From: Roseithermus sacchariphilus
GTDB lineage: Bacteria > Bacteroidota > Rhodothermia > Rhodothermales > MEBIC09517
Length of the DNA: 64,000 nucleotides
Assembly (NCBI GenBank): GCA_003285105.1
Contig: CP030158.1
Coordinates: 2,022,501 to 2,086,500 of the forward strand
Direction of reading: 5' to 3'
Shown: piece by piece, positions 44,791 through 52,798 of the stretch
Layout: every line of letters starts with the position of its first letter
How positions within the stretch are numbered: position 1 is the first letter of the stretch
Notes under the pieces: model-generated
Databases searched by the model: none
Told to the model about the DNA's origin: nothing
The model's input: the letters and a program-made list of their open reading frames with translations, nothing else
Translations under genes and position numbers: made by a program

Positions 44791-46200
44791 ATGAACGGGT
44801 TGATGAACGAACCGACGAACGGGATCGCCGCGGCGACGCGTGCGGCCGACGGGTTGCAGGAGAAGCTAACGACGAAACAGGCGCAGATCGGCGTGATCGG
44901 GCTGGGGTACGTCGGGTTGCCGCTGGCCGTCGAGTTTGCCCTGGAGGGCTTTCGTACCACGGGGCTCGACGTCAGCCCGCGGCGCGTCGAGCAGCTCAAC
45001 GCCGGGCGGAACTACATCCAGGACGTGGCCGACGAGGATCTGGCGCGCGTCGTCGAAGGAGGCCTCTTCCACGCCACCACCGATGACGCCGAGCTGGCTG
45101 CCTGCGATGTGATCTACATCTGCGTTCCCACGCCGGTGACCGAGCACAAGGACCCGGACGTCTCCTACATCGAGAGTGCGGCCGAGGCCATTGCCCGGCA
45201 TCTGCGTCGCGGCCAGCTCGTCATCCTCAAGAGCACGACCTATCCCGACACCACCGAGGGCGTGGTGCAGCCCATCCTCGAGGCCGCCGCGGCCCGCGAC
45301 GGGCTCGTGCTGGGCGAGGACTATTTCCTGGCCTTCAGCCCCGAGCGGATCGACCCGGGGAACAAGACCTTCACGACGAAGAACACGCCGGTGGTCGTCG
45401 GCGGGGTGACGGCGGCCTGCACGCGCCTGGCGAGCCTGGCGATGCAGCAGGTCGTGGAGCACGTGCACGAAGTCTCCAGCCCGAAGGTGGCCGAGATGGA
45501 GAAGCTGCTGGAGAACATCTTCCGGAGCGTGAACATCGCCCTGGTCAACGAGCTGGCGCGGCTGTGTGACCGGATGGGCGGCGTCTCGATCTGGGAGGTC
45601 GTCGAGGCGGCTGCGACGAAGCCGTTCGGGTTCATGCCGTTCTATCCGGGGCCGGGCCTCGGCGGGCACTGCATCCCGATCGACCCCTATTACCTGTCGT
45701 GGCTGGCCCGGCGGTATGATTTCGAGACGAGCTTCATCACGCTCTCGGCGCGCGTGAACGAGGAGATGCCGTTCTACGTGGTCGAGGCCGTCACGCGGGC
45801 CATCGCCGAGCAGCCGGTGGGGCTGCGCCAGGCGAAGGTGCTGGTGCTGGGCGTGGCCTTCAAACGCGACGTGGATGACGTGCGGCACAGCCCGGCGCTA
45901 AAGGTGATCGAGCTGTTGAAAGAACGGGGCGTCGGGGAGGTGGTCTACAGCGACCCGCACGTGCCGGAGGTCGAGGTCGACGGCACGGTGATGCGGTCGG
46001 TGGATCTGACGGACGAGGAACTCGCCTCGTGCCACGTGGCGGTGATCGTGACGGATCACCGGGCGTTCGACTACGAGCGGATCGTGCAGGGGGCCCCGGT
46101 GATCGTGGATACGCGCAACGCCCTCAAGGACCTGGCGGCCCGGTACCCGGGGAAAGTGTGCCTGCTCGGCGGCGGCGGTGGCGGTTCGCTGCGTTGCTAG
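44791..46200 (+). CDS. wbpA: UDP-N-acetyl-D-glucosamine 6-dehydrogenase (WbpA-like nucleotide-sugar dehydrogenase)
   Basis: 469 residues from ATG 44791 (TTG 44779 is possible). It oxidises the C6 alcohol of a UDP-HexNAc to a carboxylate using two NAD+. Seen motifs: IGVIGLGYVGLPLAVEFA (NAD loop), VILKSTTYPDTTEGVV, FLAFSPERIDPGNKTF and GPGLGGHCIPIDPYYLSWLA with the catalytic Cys. The overall pattern is that of the WbpA/TviB-like branch rather than UDP-glucose dehydrogenase. UDP-GlcNAc or UDP-ManNAc (from wecB) are possible substrates. It ends in a short glycine run; a terminator follows. Confidence 0.88.
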   Translation: MNGLMNEPTNGIAAATRAADGLQEKLTTKQAQIGVIGLGYVGLPLAVEFALEGFRTTGLDVSPRRVEQLNAGRNYIQDVADEDLARVVEGGLFHATTDDAELAACDVIYICVPTPVTEHKDPDVSYIESAAEAIARHLRRGQLVILKSTTYPDTTEGVVQPILEAAAARDGLVLGEDYFLAFSPERIDPGNKTFTTKNTPVVVGGVTAACTRLASLAMQQVVEHVHEVSSPKVAEMEKLLENIFRSVNIALVNELARLCDRMGGVSIWEVVEAAATKPFGFMPFYPGPGLGGHCIPIDPYYLSWLARRYDFETSFITLSARVNEEMPFYVVEAVTRAIAEQPVGLRQAKVLVLGVAFKRDVDDVRHSPALKVIELLKERGVGEVVYSDPHVPEVEVDGTVMRSVDLTDEELASCHVAVIVTDHRAFDYERIVQGAPVIVDTRNALKDLAARYPGKVCLLGGGGGGSLRC

Positions 46201-46225
46201 CCGAGTCCAGCGGAAAGACCTGAGC

Positions 46226-46268
46226 GCAAAGGGCGGAAGGGAACACGCATCCCGGGTCCGCCCTTTGC
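46226..46268 (+). terminator. Rho-independent-type terminator after the nucleotide-sugar dehydrogenase
   Basis: GCAAAGGGCGGA (46226-46237) pairs perfectly with TCCGCCCTTTGC (46257-46268), 19-nt loop, 25 bp after the stop and followed by a pyrimidine-rich TCTTTCCTGTCT. It separates the dehydrogenase from the oxidoreductase, which therefore probably has its own promoter in 46269-46382. Confidence 0.75.
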
Positions 46269-46382
46269 TCTTTCCTGTCTGCTCGCCGACGGCGGTCGCT
46301 ACGAAAACCCGCGGTGTCCCGTCGCGACGTCTGCGGCAGCCTGCCCTTCGCCCTACCACCCTCGACCTTCAACCCTTCCACC

Positions 46383-48566
46383 ATGCTCCAAGTCCTTCAA
46401 AACGTGAAGTCCGGCGAGACGAAGCTGGAGACGGTCCCTCCGCCGGCCCTGCAAGAGGGGACCGTGCTCGTGCGCACGGCGGCCTCGCTCATCAGCGCCG
46501 GCACGGAAAAGATGCTCATCGACCTGGCCAAGAAGAGCTACCTGGGCAAGGCCCAGGCGCGCCCGGATCTGGTCAAGCAGGTGCTGCAGAAGGTGCAGAA
46601 GGAGGGCCTGCTGAACACGTTTCGCAACGTGATGGCCAAGATGGAGAAGCCGATGCCGCTGGGATACAGCGCCGCCGGCATCGTCGAGCGCGTCGGGCCG
46701 GGGGTGTCCGGTGTGCAGGTGGGCGATCGGGTGGCCATGGCGGGGGCCGGCTATGCCAACCACGCGGAGGTGAACGTCGTCCCCCGGAACCTCGTAGCCG
46801 CCATCCCCGACGGCGTGGCCTTCGAGGAGGCCGCTTATGCGACGGTGGCCAGCATCGCCCTGCAGGGGGTGCGGCTGGCCCGGCCGGAGCTGGGCGACTA
46901 CGCGGTGGTGCTCGGTCTGGGGCTCATCGGCCTCATCACGGTGCAGCTGCTCAAGGCCAACGGCTGCCGCGTCATCGGGATCGACCTGGATGCGGCCAAG
47001 GTGGAGCGAGCCCGGGCGCTGGGTGCCGACCTCGCCATCGACTCGTCGACAGAGGATGCGGCACGGGCCGTCGAGCAGTTCACCCGCGGCCGTGGGGCCG
47101 ACCATACGCTCATCACGGCGGCCACCAGGAGCAACGGCCCCATCGAGCTGGCCGGCGAGATCACCCGCCGCAAAGGGCAGGTCGTGGCCGTGGGGGCCGT
47201 CGGCATGAACGTGCCGCGCGACGTCTACTACCACAAGGAGCTGACGCTTCAGATCTCCATGTCCTACGGGCCGGGGCGGTACGATCCGTCGTATGAAGAA
47301 GGCGGCATCGACTATCCCTACGACTACGTCCGCTGGACCGAGCAGCGCAACATGGAGGCCGTGCTGGCGCTCATGGCCGGGGGCCGGCTGGACGTGGCGG
47401 CACTCACCACACATCGCTTCCCCATCGAGGAGGCGCTGGCGGCCTACGCCCTCATCGAAGGCGGCAGCGAGCCCTACGTCGGCATCGTGCTGACCTACGA
47501 CGTCGAGAAGCCGCAGCCTCCCGTCGTGCGCGTGCAGCCGGCCGGGGCGCATACCCCGTCGGACACGCTCGGGGTCGGGTTCGTCGGCGCGGGCAACTAT
47601 GCGGCGCTCCACCTCCTGCCCCATCTGCAGAAGAACCGGGCCGTGACGCTCCAGGGGCTGGTCACGGCCACCGGCCTGAACGCACAGCAAAAAGCCGAGA
47701 AGTTTGGCTTTGCCTACTGCACGACGGATCTGCAGGCGGTGCTGGACGATGAGGCGGTGCAGAGTGTGTTCATCGCGACGCGTCACAGCACCCATGCTGC
47801 GTTCACCGAGCGCGCCCTGGCTGCCGGCAAACACGTCTTCGTCGAAAAGCCCATGGTCGTCGACGAGGCCCAGCTGGAGGCCGTCGTGGCGGCCTACGAG
47901 ACGGCCAACGCGAAGCGCCCCACCGCTCTGATGGTGGGCCTCAACCGCCGCTTCGCGCCCATGGTCGAGCGCCTCCGGGACGCCTTCGGGGCGGGGCCGA
48001 AGCAGATGGTTTACCGGGTCAACAGCGGCGCCATTCCCACCTCCACGTGGCTGTATGAAGCGGCCGAGGGTGGCGGGATGCTCGTCGGAGAGATGTGTCA
48101 CTTCCTGGATCTGATGCAATACATCAGCGGAGAGCGGCCCGTCCGGGTCTACGCGCAGAGCCTGGCACTCGGACGCGACGACCTGGCCGATCACGACAAC
48201 GTGACGATCACCGTCACCTTCGACGGAGGCTCGACCGGGACGCTGGCCTACAGCACCGTGGGCGACAAGGCCGCGCCCAAGGAGCGCCTGGAGGTCTTCG
48301 GCGGGGGCACCGTCGCCATGCTCGATGACTTCCGGGCGCTGGAGATCATCCGCAACGGCACCCGGTCCCGAACCCGGTCCGCCAACCAGGACAAAGGGCA
48401 GGCCGCGCAACTGGCGGCGACGGTCACGGCGTTCCGGACGACGGGGCAGGCGCCCATCCCCTTCGCCGAGCTGGTGGCGGGTATGCAGATGGTCTTCGCC
48501 GCCCGCCGCTCGTTGCAGACGGGCGAGGTCGTGGCCGTCGAGCCGATCCGGACGGTGGTGTCCTGA
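46383..48566 (+). CDS. Bi-domain oxidoreductase: zinc-type alcohol dehydrogenase fused to Gfo/Idh/MocA domain
   Basis: 727 residues from ATG 46383. Residues 1-~375 are a medium-chain dehydrogenase-like domain with VVLGLGLIGLITVQLLKANG as the cofactor loop. From ~residue 395 a Gfo/Idh/MocA domain begins LGVGFVGAGNYAALHLLPHL and has the signature HVFVEKPMVV. This fusion is commonly found in polysaccharide clusters beside heparinase-like proteins and UDP-GlcNAc dehydrogenases, and is thought to act in nucleotide-sugar or lipid-linked sugar modification; the reaction is not established. A truncated paralogue lies at 15265-15471. Confidence 0.9.
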   Translation: MLQVLQNVKSGETKLETVPPPALQEGTVLVRTAASLISAGTEKMLIDLAKKSYLGKAQARPDLVKQVLQKVQKEGLLNTFRNVMAKMEKPMPLGYSAAGIVERVGPGVSGVQVGDRVAMAGAGYANHAEVNVVPRNLVAAIPDGVAFEEAAYATVASIALQGVRLARPELGDYAVVLGLGLIGLITVQLLKANGCRVIGIDLDAAKVERARALGADLAIDSSTEDAARAVEQFTRGRGADHTLITAATRSNGPIELAGEITRRKGQVVAVGAVGMNVPRDVYYHKELTLQISMSYGPGRYDPSYEEGGIDYPYDYVRWTEQRNMEAVLALMAGGRLDVAALTTHRFPIEEALAAYALIEGGSEPYVGIVLTYDVEKPQPPVVRVQPAGAHTPSDTLGVGFVGAGNYAALHLLPHLQKNRAVTLQGLVTATGLNAQQKAEKFGFAYCTTDLQAVLDDEAVQSVFIATRHSTHAAFTERALAAGKHVFVEKPMVVDEAQLEAVVAAYETANAKRPTALMVGLNRRFAPMVERLRDAFGAGPKQMVYRVNSGAIPTSTWLYEAAEGGGMLVGEMCHFLDLMQYISGERPVRVYAQSLALGRDDLADHDNVTITVTFDGGSTGTLAYSTVGDKAAPKERLEVFGGGTVAMLDDFRALEIIRNGTRSRTRSANQDKGQAAQLAATVTAFRTTGQAPIPFAELVAGMQMVFAARRSLQTGEVVAVEPIRTVVS

Positions 48567-48926
48567 ACGATCCCGAACGATCAGCGCCGGGAGCAGGAAG
48601 GGCGGCCCGGGGGGTGGTTACCTCCCGGGCCGCTTGCGTCCAGGACGGTGTGAGACGGCTGTGGCAGGGCGTTTTGGTGATGATTTCCGTGATCCGGGGG
48701 AAGACCGCCGGCATGAGTGAGAGCGCCATCGGTAACCCCTGAATCAGGCGCCATGCAGAATGCGCCTCAGGCGCATCCTGTAGTGCGCAGAGGTACATGG
48801 GTGTGCGAGGCAGATTTGGGTGTAAGAGTCGGCGAAGGTAGCCAGTGATGCGACAGGCAAGCGGCTACCTTGGGAACGTAGCATCCAGGCCCCTGAAGTA
48901 ACACCGGACGCCCTGCGACTGACTTG
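48567..48926 (+). other. Intergenic region with terminator and small hairpin
   Basis: 360 bp between the oxidoreductase and the initiating sugar-1-phosphate transferase. It holds the terminator at 48602-48633 and a compact ATGCGCC-TCA-GGCGCAT hairpin at 48760-48776. The promoter of the next gene should lie after these. No gene is supported. Confidence 0.5.
48602..48633 (+). terminator. GC-rich terminator hairpin after the oxidoreductase
   Basis: GCGGCCCGGGGGG (48602-48614) pairs with CCTCCCGGGCCGC (48621-48633), one mismatch and a 6-nt loop, 35 bp after the stop codon. Only TTGCGTC follows, so it is a strong hairpin with a weak T-tract. Confidence 0.7.
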
Positions 48927-50159
48927 ATGGATACAGTAATTGGTTTTGCCTCGCTTTTCGTTGCTTTCGTTGCGGCGCTCGTGTTGATCCCCCGGATCAT
49001 CCGCATGGCAATGGATCGCGGCTGGGTCGATCGGCCGGATGGGGACCGCAAGCTGCACGATCAGCCTACCCCGGCGCTGGGGGGCCTGGCCATTGCCGCG
49101 GGAGCCGTGATCGGCTTTGTCGTGCTCTATGCCGGATGGGCCCTCTTCGGCCACCCGGCGTCCGGTCCGGCCGTGCTTCACCCCACCTTCTGGGTCGGTA
49201 TGCTGGTCGTCGTCGGCGTCGGGGTGTACGACGATCTGTACGATGTCAGCCCGAAAGCCAAGTTTCTCGTGCAACTCGCGGCGGCCTACCTGCTCCTGCA
49301 CGGGGGCTACCGGCTCGATCTGTCCACGCTGCCGCTCTTCGAGGCGCTGGATCCCTACCAGCGGGCCCTCTACGAAATTCCCCTCACGCTGCTGTGGGTC
49401 GTCGGAGTGATCAACGCCGTCAACCTGATCGACGGTCTGGACGGCCTGGCAGGCGGCCTGGCGGTGATCGGGCTGATGACGCTGGGAGCCATCTTCGGGC
49501 TCAACGGGCACTGGGACGTCACCCTGCTCATCCTGCCGCTCATCGGAGCCATCCTGGGCTTTCTCTGGCACAACTTCAACCCGGCCTCCATCTTCATGGG
49601 AGACACCGGCAGCCTTCTGCTCGGCTACGTCCTGGCCGCCTACTCTCTTCAGGCCGAGGTCGCCGTCGAGCCGGCGCTGACGTTGCTGGTGCCCGCCGTC
49701 GTGCTGGGCGTGCCGCTCATGGACACGACTCTGTCCATCCTGCGGCGCCTCGCCAGCGGCCGGTCGGTCTTTGCGCCGGACCATGACCACCTGCACCATC
49801 GCCTGCGTGCCCGGTTCTCGGTCCGCACGGCGGTGTACATCCTCTACGTGGCGGCAGGGCTGCTGGGGCTGACGGCCGCCGTCATGTCGCAACTGCCCCT
49901 CGGCGCCGGCCTGCTGCTGTTCGGCAGTGTGGTGGTCATGGGCGCTTCGGGGCTCTGGAGCCTGGGCTACCGGCTGTGGGGCGTCAAGGATGCCCTCACG
50001 CCCGACGTCGTCGAGGAGACGTTTACAGTCGATCTCGAGCATACCGGGGCGCGGAACGCCCCGTCCTCTCCCCGCCCCCTGCGGCCCTCGACCATGTCGT
50101 TCGACCGTGCGCCCATCGTGCGGGAGATCGAGCCGGTGCCCCACGACCTGGCCGCCTGA
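48927..50159 (+). CDS. wecA: WecA/MraY-family undecaprenyl-phosphate sugar-1-phosphate transferase
   Basis: 410 residues, polytopic. It transfers a HexNAc-1-phosphate from UDP-sugar to undecaprenyl phosphate, starting repeat-unit synthesis on the inner face of the membrane. Motifs: KLHDQPTPALGGLAIAAG, VYDDLYDVSPKAKFLVQLAA (metal-binding Asp pair), NAVNLIDGLDGLAGGLAVIG, FMGDTGSLLLGYVLAA and the C-terminal HDHLHHRLRAR loop of the WecA/TagO branch. The last ~60 residues form a soluble tail beyond the usual family end. ATG 48927; TTG 48924 is alternative. A strong terminator follows. Confidence 0.92.
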   Translation: MDTVIGFASLFVAFVAALVLIPRIIRMAMDRGWVDRPDGDRKLHDQPTPALGGLAIAAGAVIGFVVLYAGWALFGHPASGPAVLHPTFWVGMLVVVGVGVYDDLYDVSPKAKFLVQLAAAYLLLHGGYRLDLSTLPLFEALDPYQRALYEIPLTLLWVVGVINAVNLIDGLDGLAGGLAVIGLMTLGAIFGLNGHWDVTLLILPLIGAILGFLWHNFNPASIFMGDTGSLLLGYVLAAYSLQAEVAVEPALTLLVPAVVLGVPLMDTTLSILRRLASGRSVFAPDHDHLHHRLRARFSVRTAVYILYVAAGLLGLTAAVMSQLPLGAGLLLFGSVVVMGASGLWSLGYRLWGVKDALTPDVVEETFTVDLEHTGARNAPSSPRPLRPSTMSFDRAPIVREIEPVPHDLAA

Positions 50160-50199
50160 ACGGGGCCGGTGCCGGAACAGGGTCCACTCCCATCAACAG

Positions 50200-50232
50200 A
50201 AAAAGGGACGCCAGGAAACGGCGTCCCTTTTT
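50200..50232. terminator. Bidirectional Rho-independent terminator
   Basis: AAAAAGGGACGCC (50200-50212) is perfectly complementary to GGCGTCCCTTTTT (50220-50232) with a 7-nt loop. T-runs on the right and A-runs on the left make it functional for both strands, ending wecA on + and the sodC transcript on -. Confidence 0.88.
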
Positions 50233-50385
50233 CGTTTTCGCTTTCGTGGGCGCAGGCGCCAGGCCCCGTGGAGGGCAGACGTGACGTTCGCCTCTCCGGA
50301 AAACGCCTCGCGCCGTTTCGGGGACGGGCCGAAGGCTCCCGTGCGGGCGGTTCCCGGAAGCCCTGCATGCCGCGCTTCGAGGAGA

Positions 50386-50958
50386 CTACATGGCTTCTTG
50401 CAACTCGATGACCCCGCAGGCCACACGCGGGCCGGCCGCGCCGGAGGGCTGCGAGTGGAGGTCGTCCTGCCCACCGTGGACGATGACGGCCTTGCCCAGG
50501 ATCATGTCGAGATCCAGGACCGGATCGGTCCGGTCATAGACCGCGACGCCTTCCTGATTGGCCTCGATGTTACCCAGGTCGCCCATGTGCCGTGCGGACG
50601 CCGTGGTGTCCGGAGCGCCGTGAGGGGTGTTCTGCGGGTTGTAATGTCCGCCGGCCGAGGTGGCATCGGGGGCGCTGCAGTCGCCCGTCTCATGGATGTG
50701 GAAGCCGTGCGGGCCGGGCGTGAGGTTCTCCACGCGGGCCTCGACCCGCACGCCGCCATCGACCTCCGTGAACGTGACCTGGCCAGTCGTTTCATGGCCC
50801 TCCGTGGGAGCGAGCGAGGCGACGGCGGTACGCGGGGCAGGCGCGGTCGACGCTGCCGGCTCGGTGGCCGATTGCCCGGCATCCTGCCCGCCGCACCCGG
50901 CCAGCAGCAGGCCCGTGGTCAGCAGGGCCGTCGATAGGACGGAAGATACGGTTCGCAT
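50386..50958 (-). CDS. sodC: Copper/zinc superoxide dismutase, lipoprotein
   Basis: 190 residues from ATG 50958. It dismutes superoxide in the periplasm. A lipoprotein signal with lipobox LLLAGCGG is followed by a Thr/Pro/Ala-rich linker. Metal ligands are visible: GPHGFHIHETGDC (Cu His pair, disulfide Cys), SAGGHYNPQN, the Zn-loop HMGDLGNIEANQEG, and VIVHGGQDDLHS with the remaining Cu ligand and RVACGVIEL (second Cys). All key residues are present. It is the leftmost gene of this minus-strand block. Confidence 0.96.
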   Translation of the reverse strand: MRTVSSVLSTALLTTGLLLAGCGGQDAGQSATEPAASTAPAPRTAVASLAPTEGHETTGQVTFTEVDGGVRVEARVENLTPGPHGFHIHETGDCSAPDATSAGGHYNPQNTPHGAPDTTASARHMGDLGNIEANQEGVAVYDRTDPVLDLDMILGKAVIVHGGQDDLHSQPSGAAGPRVACGVIELQEAM

Positions 50959-51075
50959 AAGGCATCTCGATGGTTGGGTGATGGGGGGTGATGTGCGTAG
51001 CCTCACGACGGGTCCGGCCTCATGATCCATCGTTACAGCATCGTTGCAACCGGATCACGGTCCGGTGGAAGCCGC

Positions 51076-52647
51076 TCATTCTTCCGGTGAGCGCGGGATC
51101 TGGAGGAGCCAGATCTGGTTCGTGGTCTGCCGCTGCACGGTGTCCCGCGCTGCCAGCGCCTGGGCTTCGGTGGCGAATTGTCCGATGACGACCCGGTAGG
51201 CCGTCGTGCCCGGTCCGGCGGTGTCGGCCCAGACGCCGACGCGGAAGCCGGCCCGGCGATACTGCTGCGCCAGCCGTTCGGCGCCGAACTGGCTGAAGCT
51301 CGTCGCCACCACCCAGGTGTAGCCGCCCCGGCTCCAGATCACGCCTTCGGTGCTCATCAGCATGGCCTCCGGAGAGGCATCCGCCGGCCCGGTGGGTGCC
51401 GGGGGGGGCTCGGTCGAAGGGGGTGTGCGGGGCGTGCGGCGAGGGCGGGAGGCGGACGGTTCCGGCTCCGCGGCGGCGTCGGCCACGGGCGGCGGCACGA
51501 CCCGCACGTGCAGCGTGTCTTCGTCCATCCCGCCGATGTTGCGGGAGCGGACGGTAATCACATAGGTGCCGGGGGTCTGGTAGCGGTGGGAGATGTTGTT
51601 GCCTGGCGAGATGGTGCCGTCTCCCATATCCCATTCGTGTTCGACCGGCCAGCGCAGACCGGACCGCACGCGTACGTGGAAGTGATGGAGTTGCCCGGCC
51701 TGGAGGGTGCGTGGGCCGTAGATGGCCACGATCTCGGGCGGAGCGGGGCGCTCGCGGGTCGTACCCGGCTCCTCCGGCGAGGCCGAGGGCGCGGGTAGCA
51801 CGAGCAGGGCGCGCGCCTGCGTGTCCGTGCCGCTCGGGTTGGCGGCGGTGACGACGATCCGGTGGCGCCCCGGTGTGTGGAAGACGTAATCGACCGGGTT
51901 GCCGCGGACGGTGGCGGTGTCGTTCAGCGTCCAGGTGTAGTCATAGCGCTTCGTGTCCGGCTGGCCGCCGATGTGGGCTTCCATCCAGACGCGCTCGCCG
52001 GTGAAGACGGTGTCGGGGACGAACACGGCGTCGAGGCGGGGCGGGGGGTAGCGCCGGGCCAGCCGCAGGCGTAGCCCGATCCGCAGGGCCGCCGGTCCGT
52101 GCACCCGGGTGTCGACCGGGGCGGCGGTGCCCACCTGGCCCGTCTTGAGTCGCAGGCCGGTCGTCACCGCCGCACGGCGGTGCGCGTCCAGGTGCCAGTC
52201 GGCGCCGAGCTGGATCAGGGCGCCGGCGGTGGACGTCCCGGCCCGGCGTGTGTAGTGGGCGCCCCATTCGACGTAGGGCGAGGCGATGCGGCCGGGCCGG
52301 GACGTCCGCATCCAGAACGCCACCTCCTGCTGTGCAGCCTCGATGCCGGTGGCGCTGCGGAAGTGCGTGCGCCCATAGCTCAGGCCGAGGCCCCAGACCG
52401 GGTGCATCTGGTAGGACAGATCCGCGGCAAGGTCCAGGCCGGCCGGCTGGCCGCCGGTGCGGTCGATCTCCGCGGCATGCGTGAACAGCGCCGGTCCCGT
52501 CTGGACGCCGAGATGCAGACCGGGCATGATCCCGCGGCGGGTCTGCGCTCCTGCCGGAGCGGCCAGGCCGGCCAGCACCAGCAGGAGGCCGGCCCGCATT
52601 ACCACCGGCCATCGAAGACGTACCATCGTGGAGGTCATGCCTGCCAT
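51076..52647 (-). CDS. Outer-membrane barrel-like protein with PKD domains and C-terminal SPOR domain
   Basis: 523 residues at most; in-frame ATGs at 52647, 52638 and 52626 are all possible. A signal peptide (LLLVLAGLAAPAGAQ) leads into ~160 residues of alternating hydrophobic strands (LGVQTGPALFTHAAEID, LGLSYGRTHFRS), barrel-like. Two PKD-type domains follow: RYDYTWTLNDTATVRG and EHEWDMGDGTISPGNNISHR. After a Pro/Ser-rich linker the last ~80 residues, YTWVVATSFSQFGAERLAQQ to VVIGQFATEAQALAARDTVQ, form a SPOR peptidoglycan-binding domain. It is adjacent to the secretion/pilus operon and may anchor it, which is inference. Confidence 0.75.
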   Translation of the reverse strand: MAGMTSTMVRLRWPVVMRAGLLLVLAGLAAPAGAQTRRGIMPGLHLGVQTGPALFTHAAEIDRTGGQPAGLDLAADLSYQMHPVWGLGLSYGRTHFRSATGIEAAQQEVAFWMRTSRPGRIASPYVEWGAHYTRRAGTSTAGALIQLGADWHLDAHRRAAVTTGLRLKTGQVGTAAPVDTRVHGPAALRIGLRLRLARRYPPPRLDAVFVPDTVFTGERVWMEAHIGGQPDTKRYDYTWTLNDTATVRGNPVDYVFHTPGRHRIVVTAANPSGTDTQARALLVLPAPSASPEEPGTTRERPAPPEIVAIYGPRTLQAGQLHHFHVRVRSGLRWPVEHEWDMGDGTISPGNNISHRYQTPGTYVITVRSRNIGGMDEDTLHVRVVPPPVADAAAEPEPSASRPRRTPRTPPSTEPPPAPTGPADASPEAMLMSTEGVIWSRGGYTWVVATSFSQFGAERLAQQYRRAGFRVGVWADTAGPGTTAYRVVIGQFATEAQALAARDTVQRQTTNQIWLLQIPRSPEE

Positions 52648-52798
52648 CGCCGTCCGCGTTGGGAACGCAGGAGTGCCTGAAAAACGAGCGAGGAGGATCG
52701 AAGAGAAAGCGGTCCGCTCGATGCAGAATCCGTCCGCAGCGGCGGGCGAGCCGAGGCGTAAACGCCCCCGCCCCCCCGAAAGGATCCGGGGCCGGCAC

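Noticed and set aside
46353-48410. A 685-residue minus-strand frame antisense to the oxidoreductase
   Set aside because: Fully overlaps a gene with two recognised domains; His/Arg/Gly-rich shadow translation.
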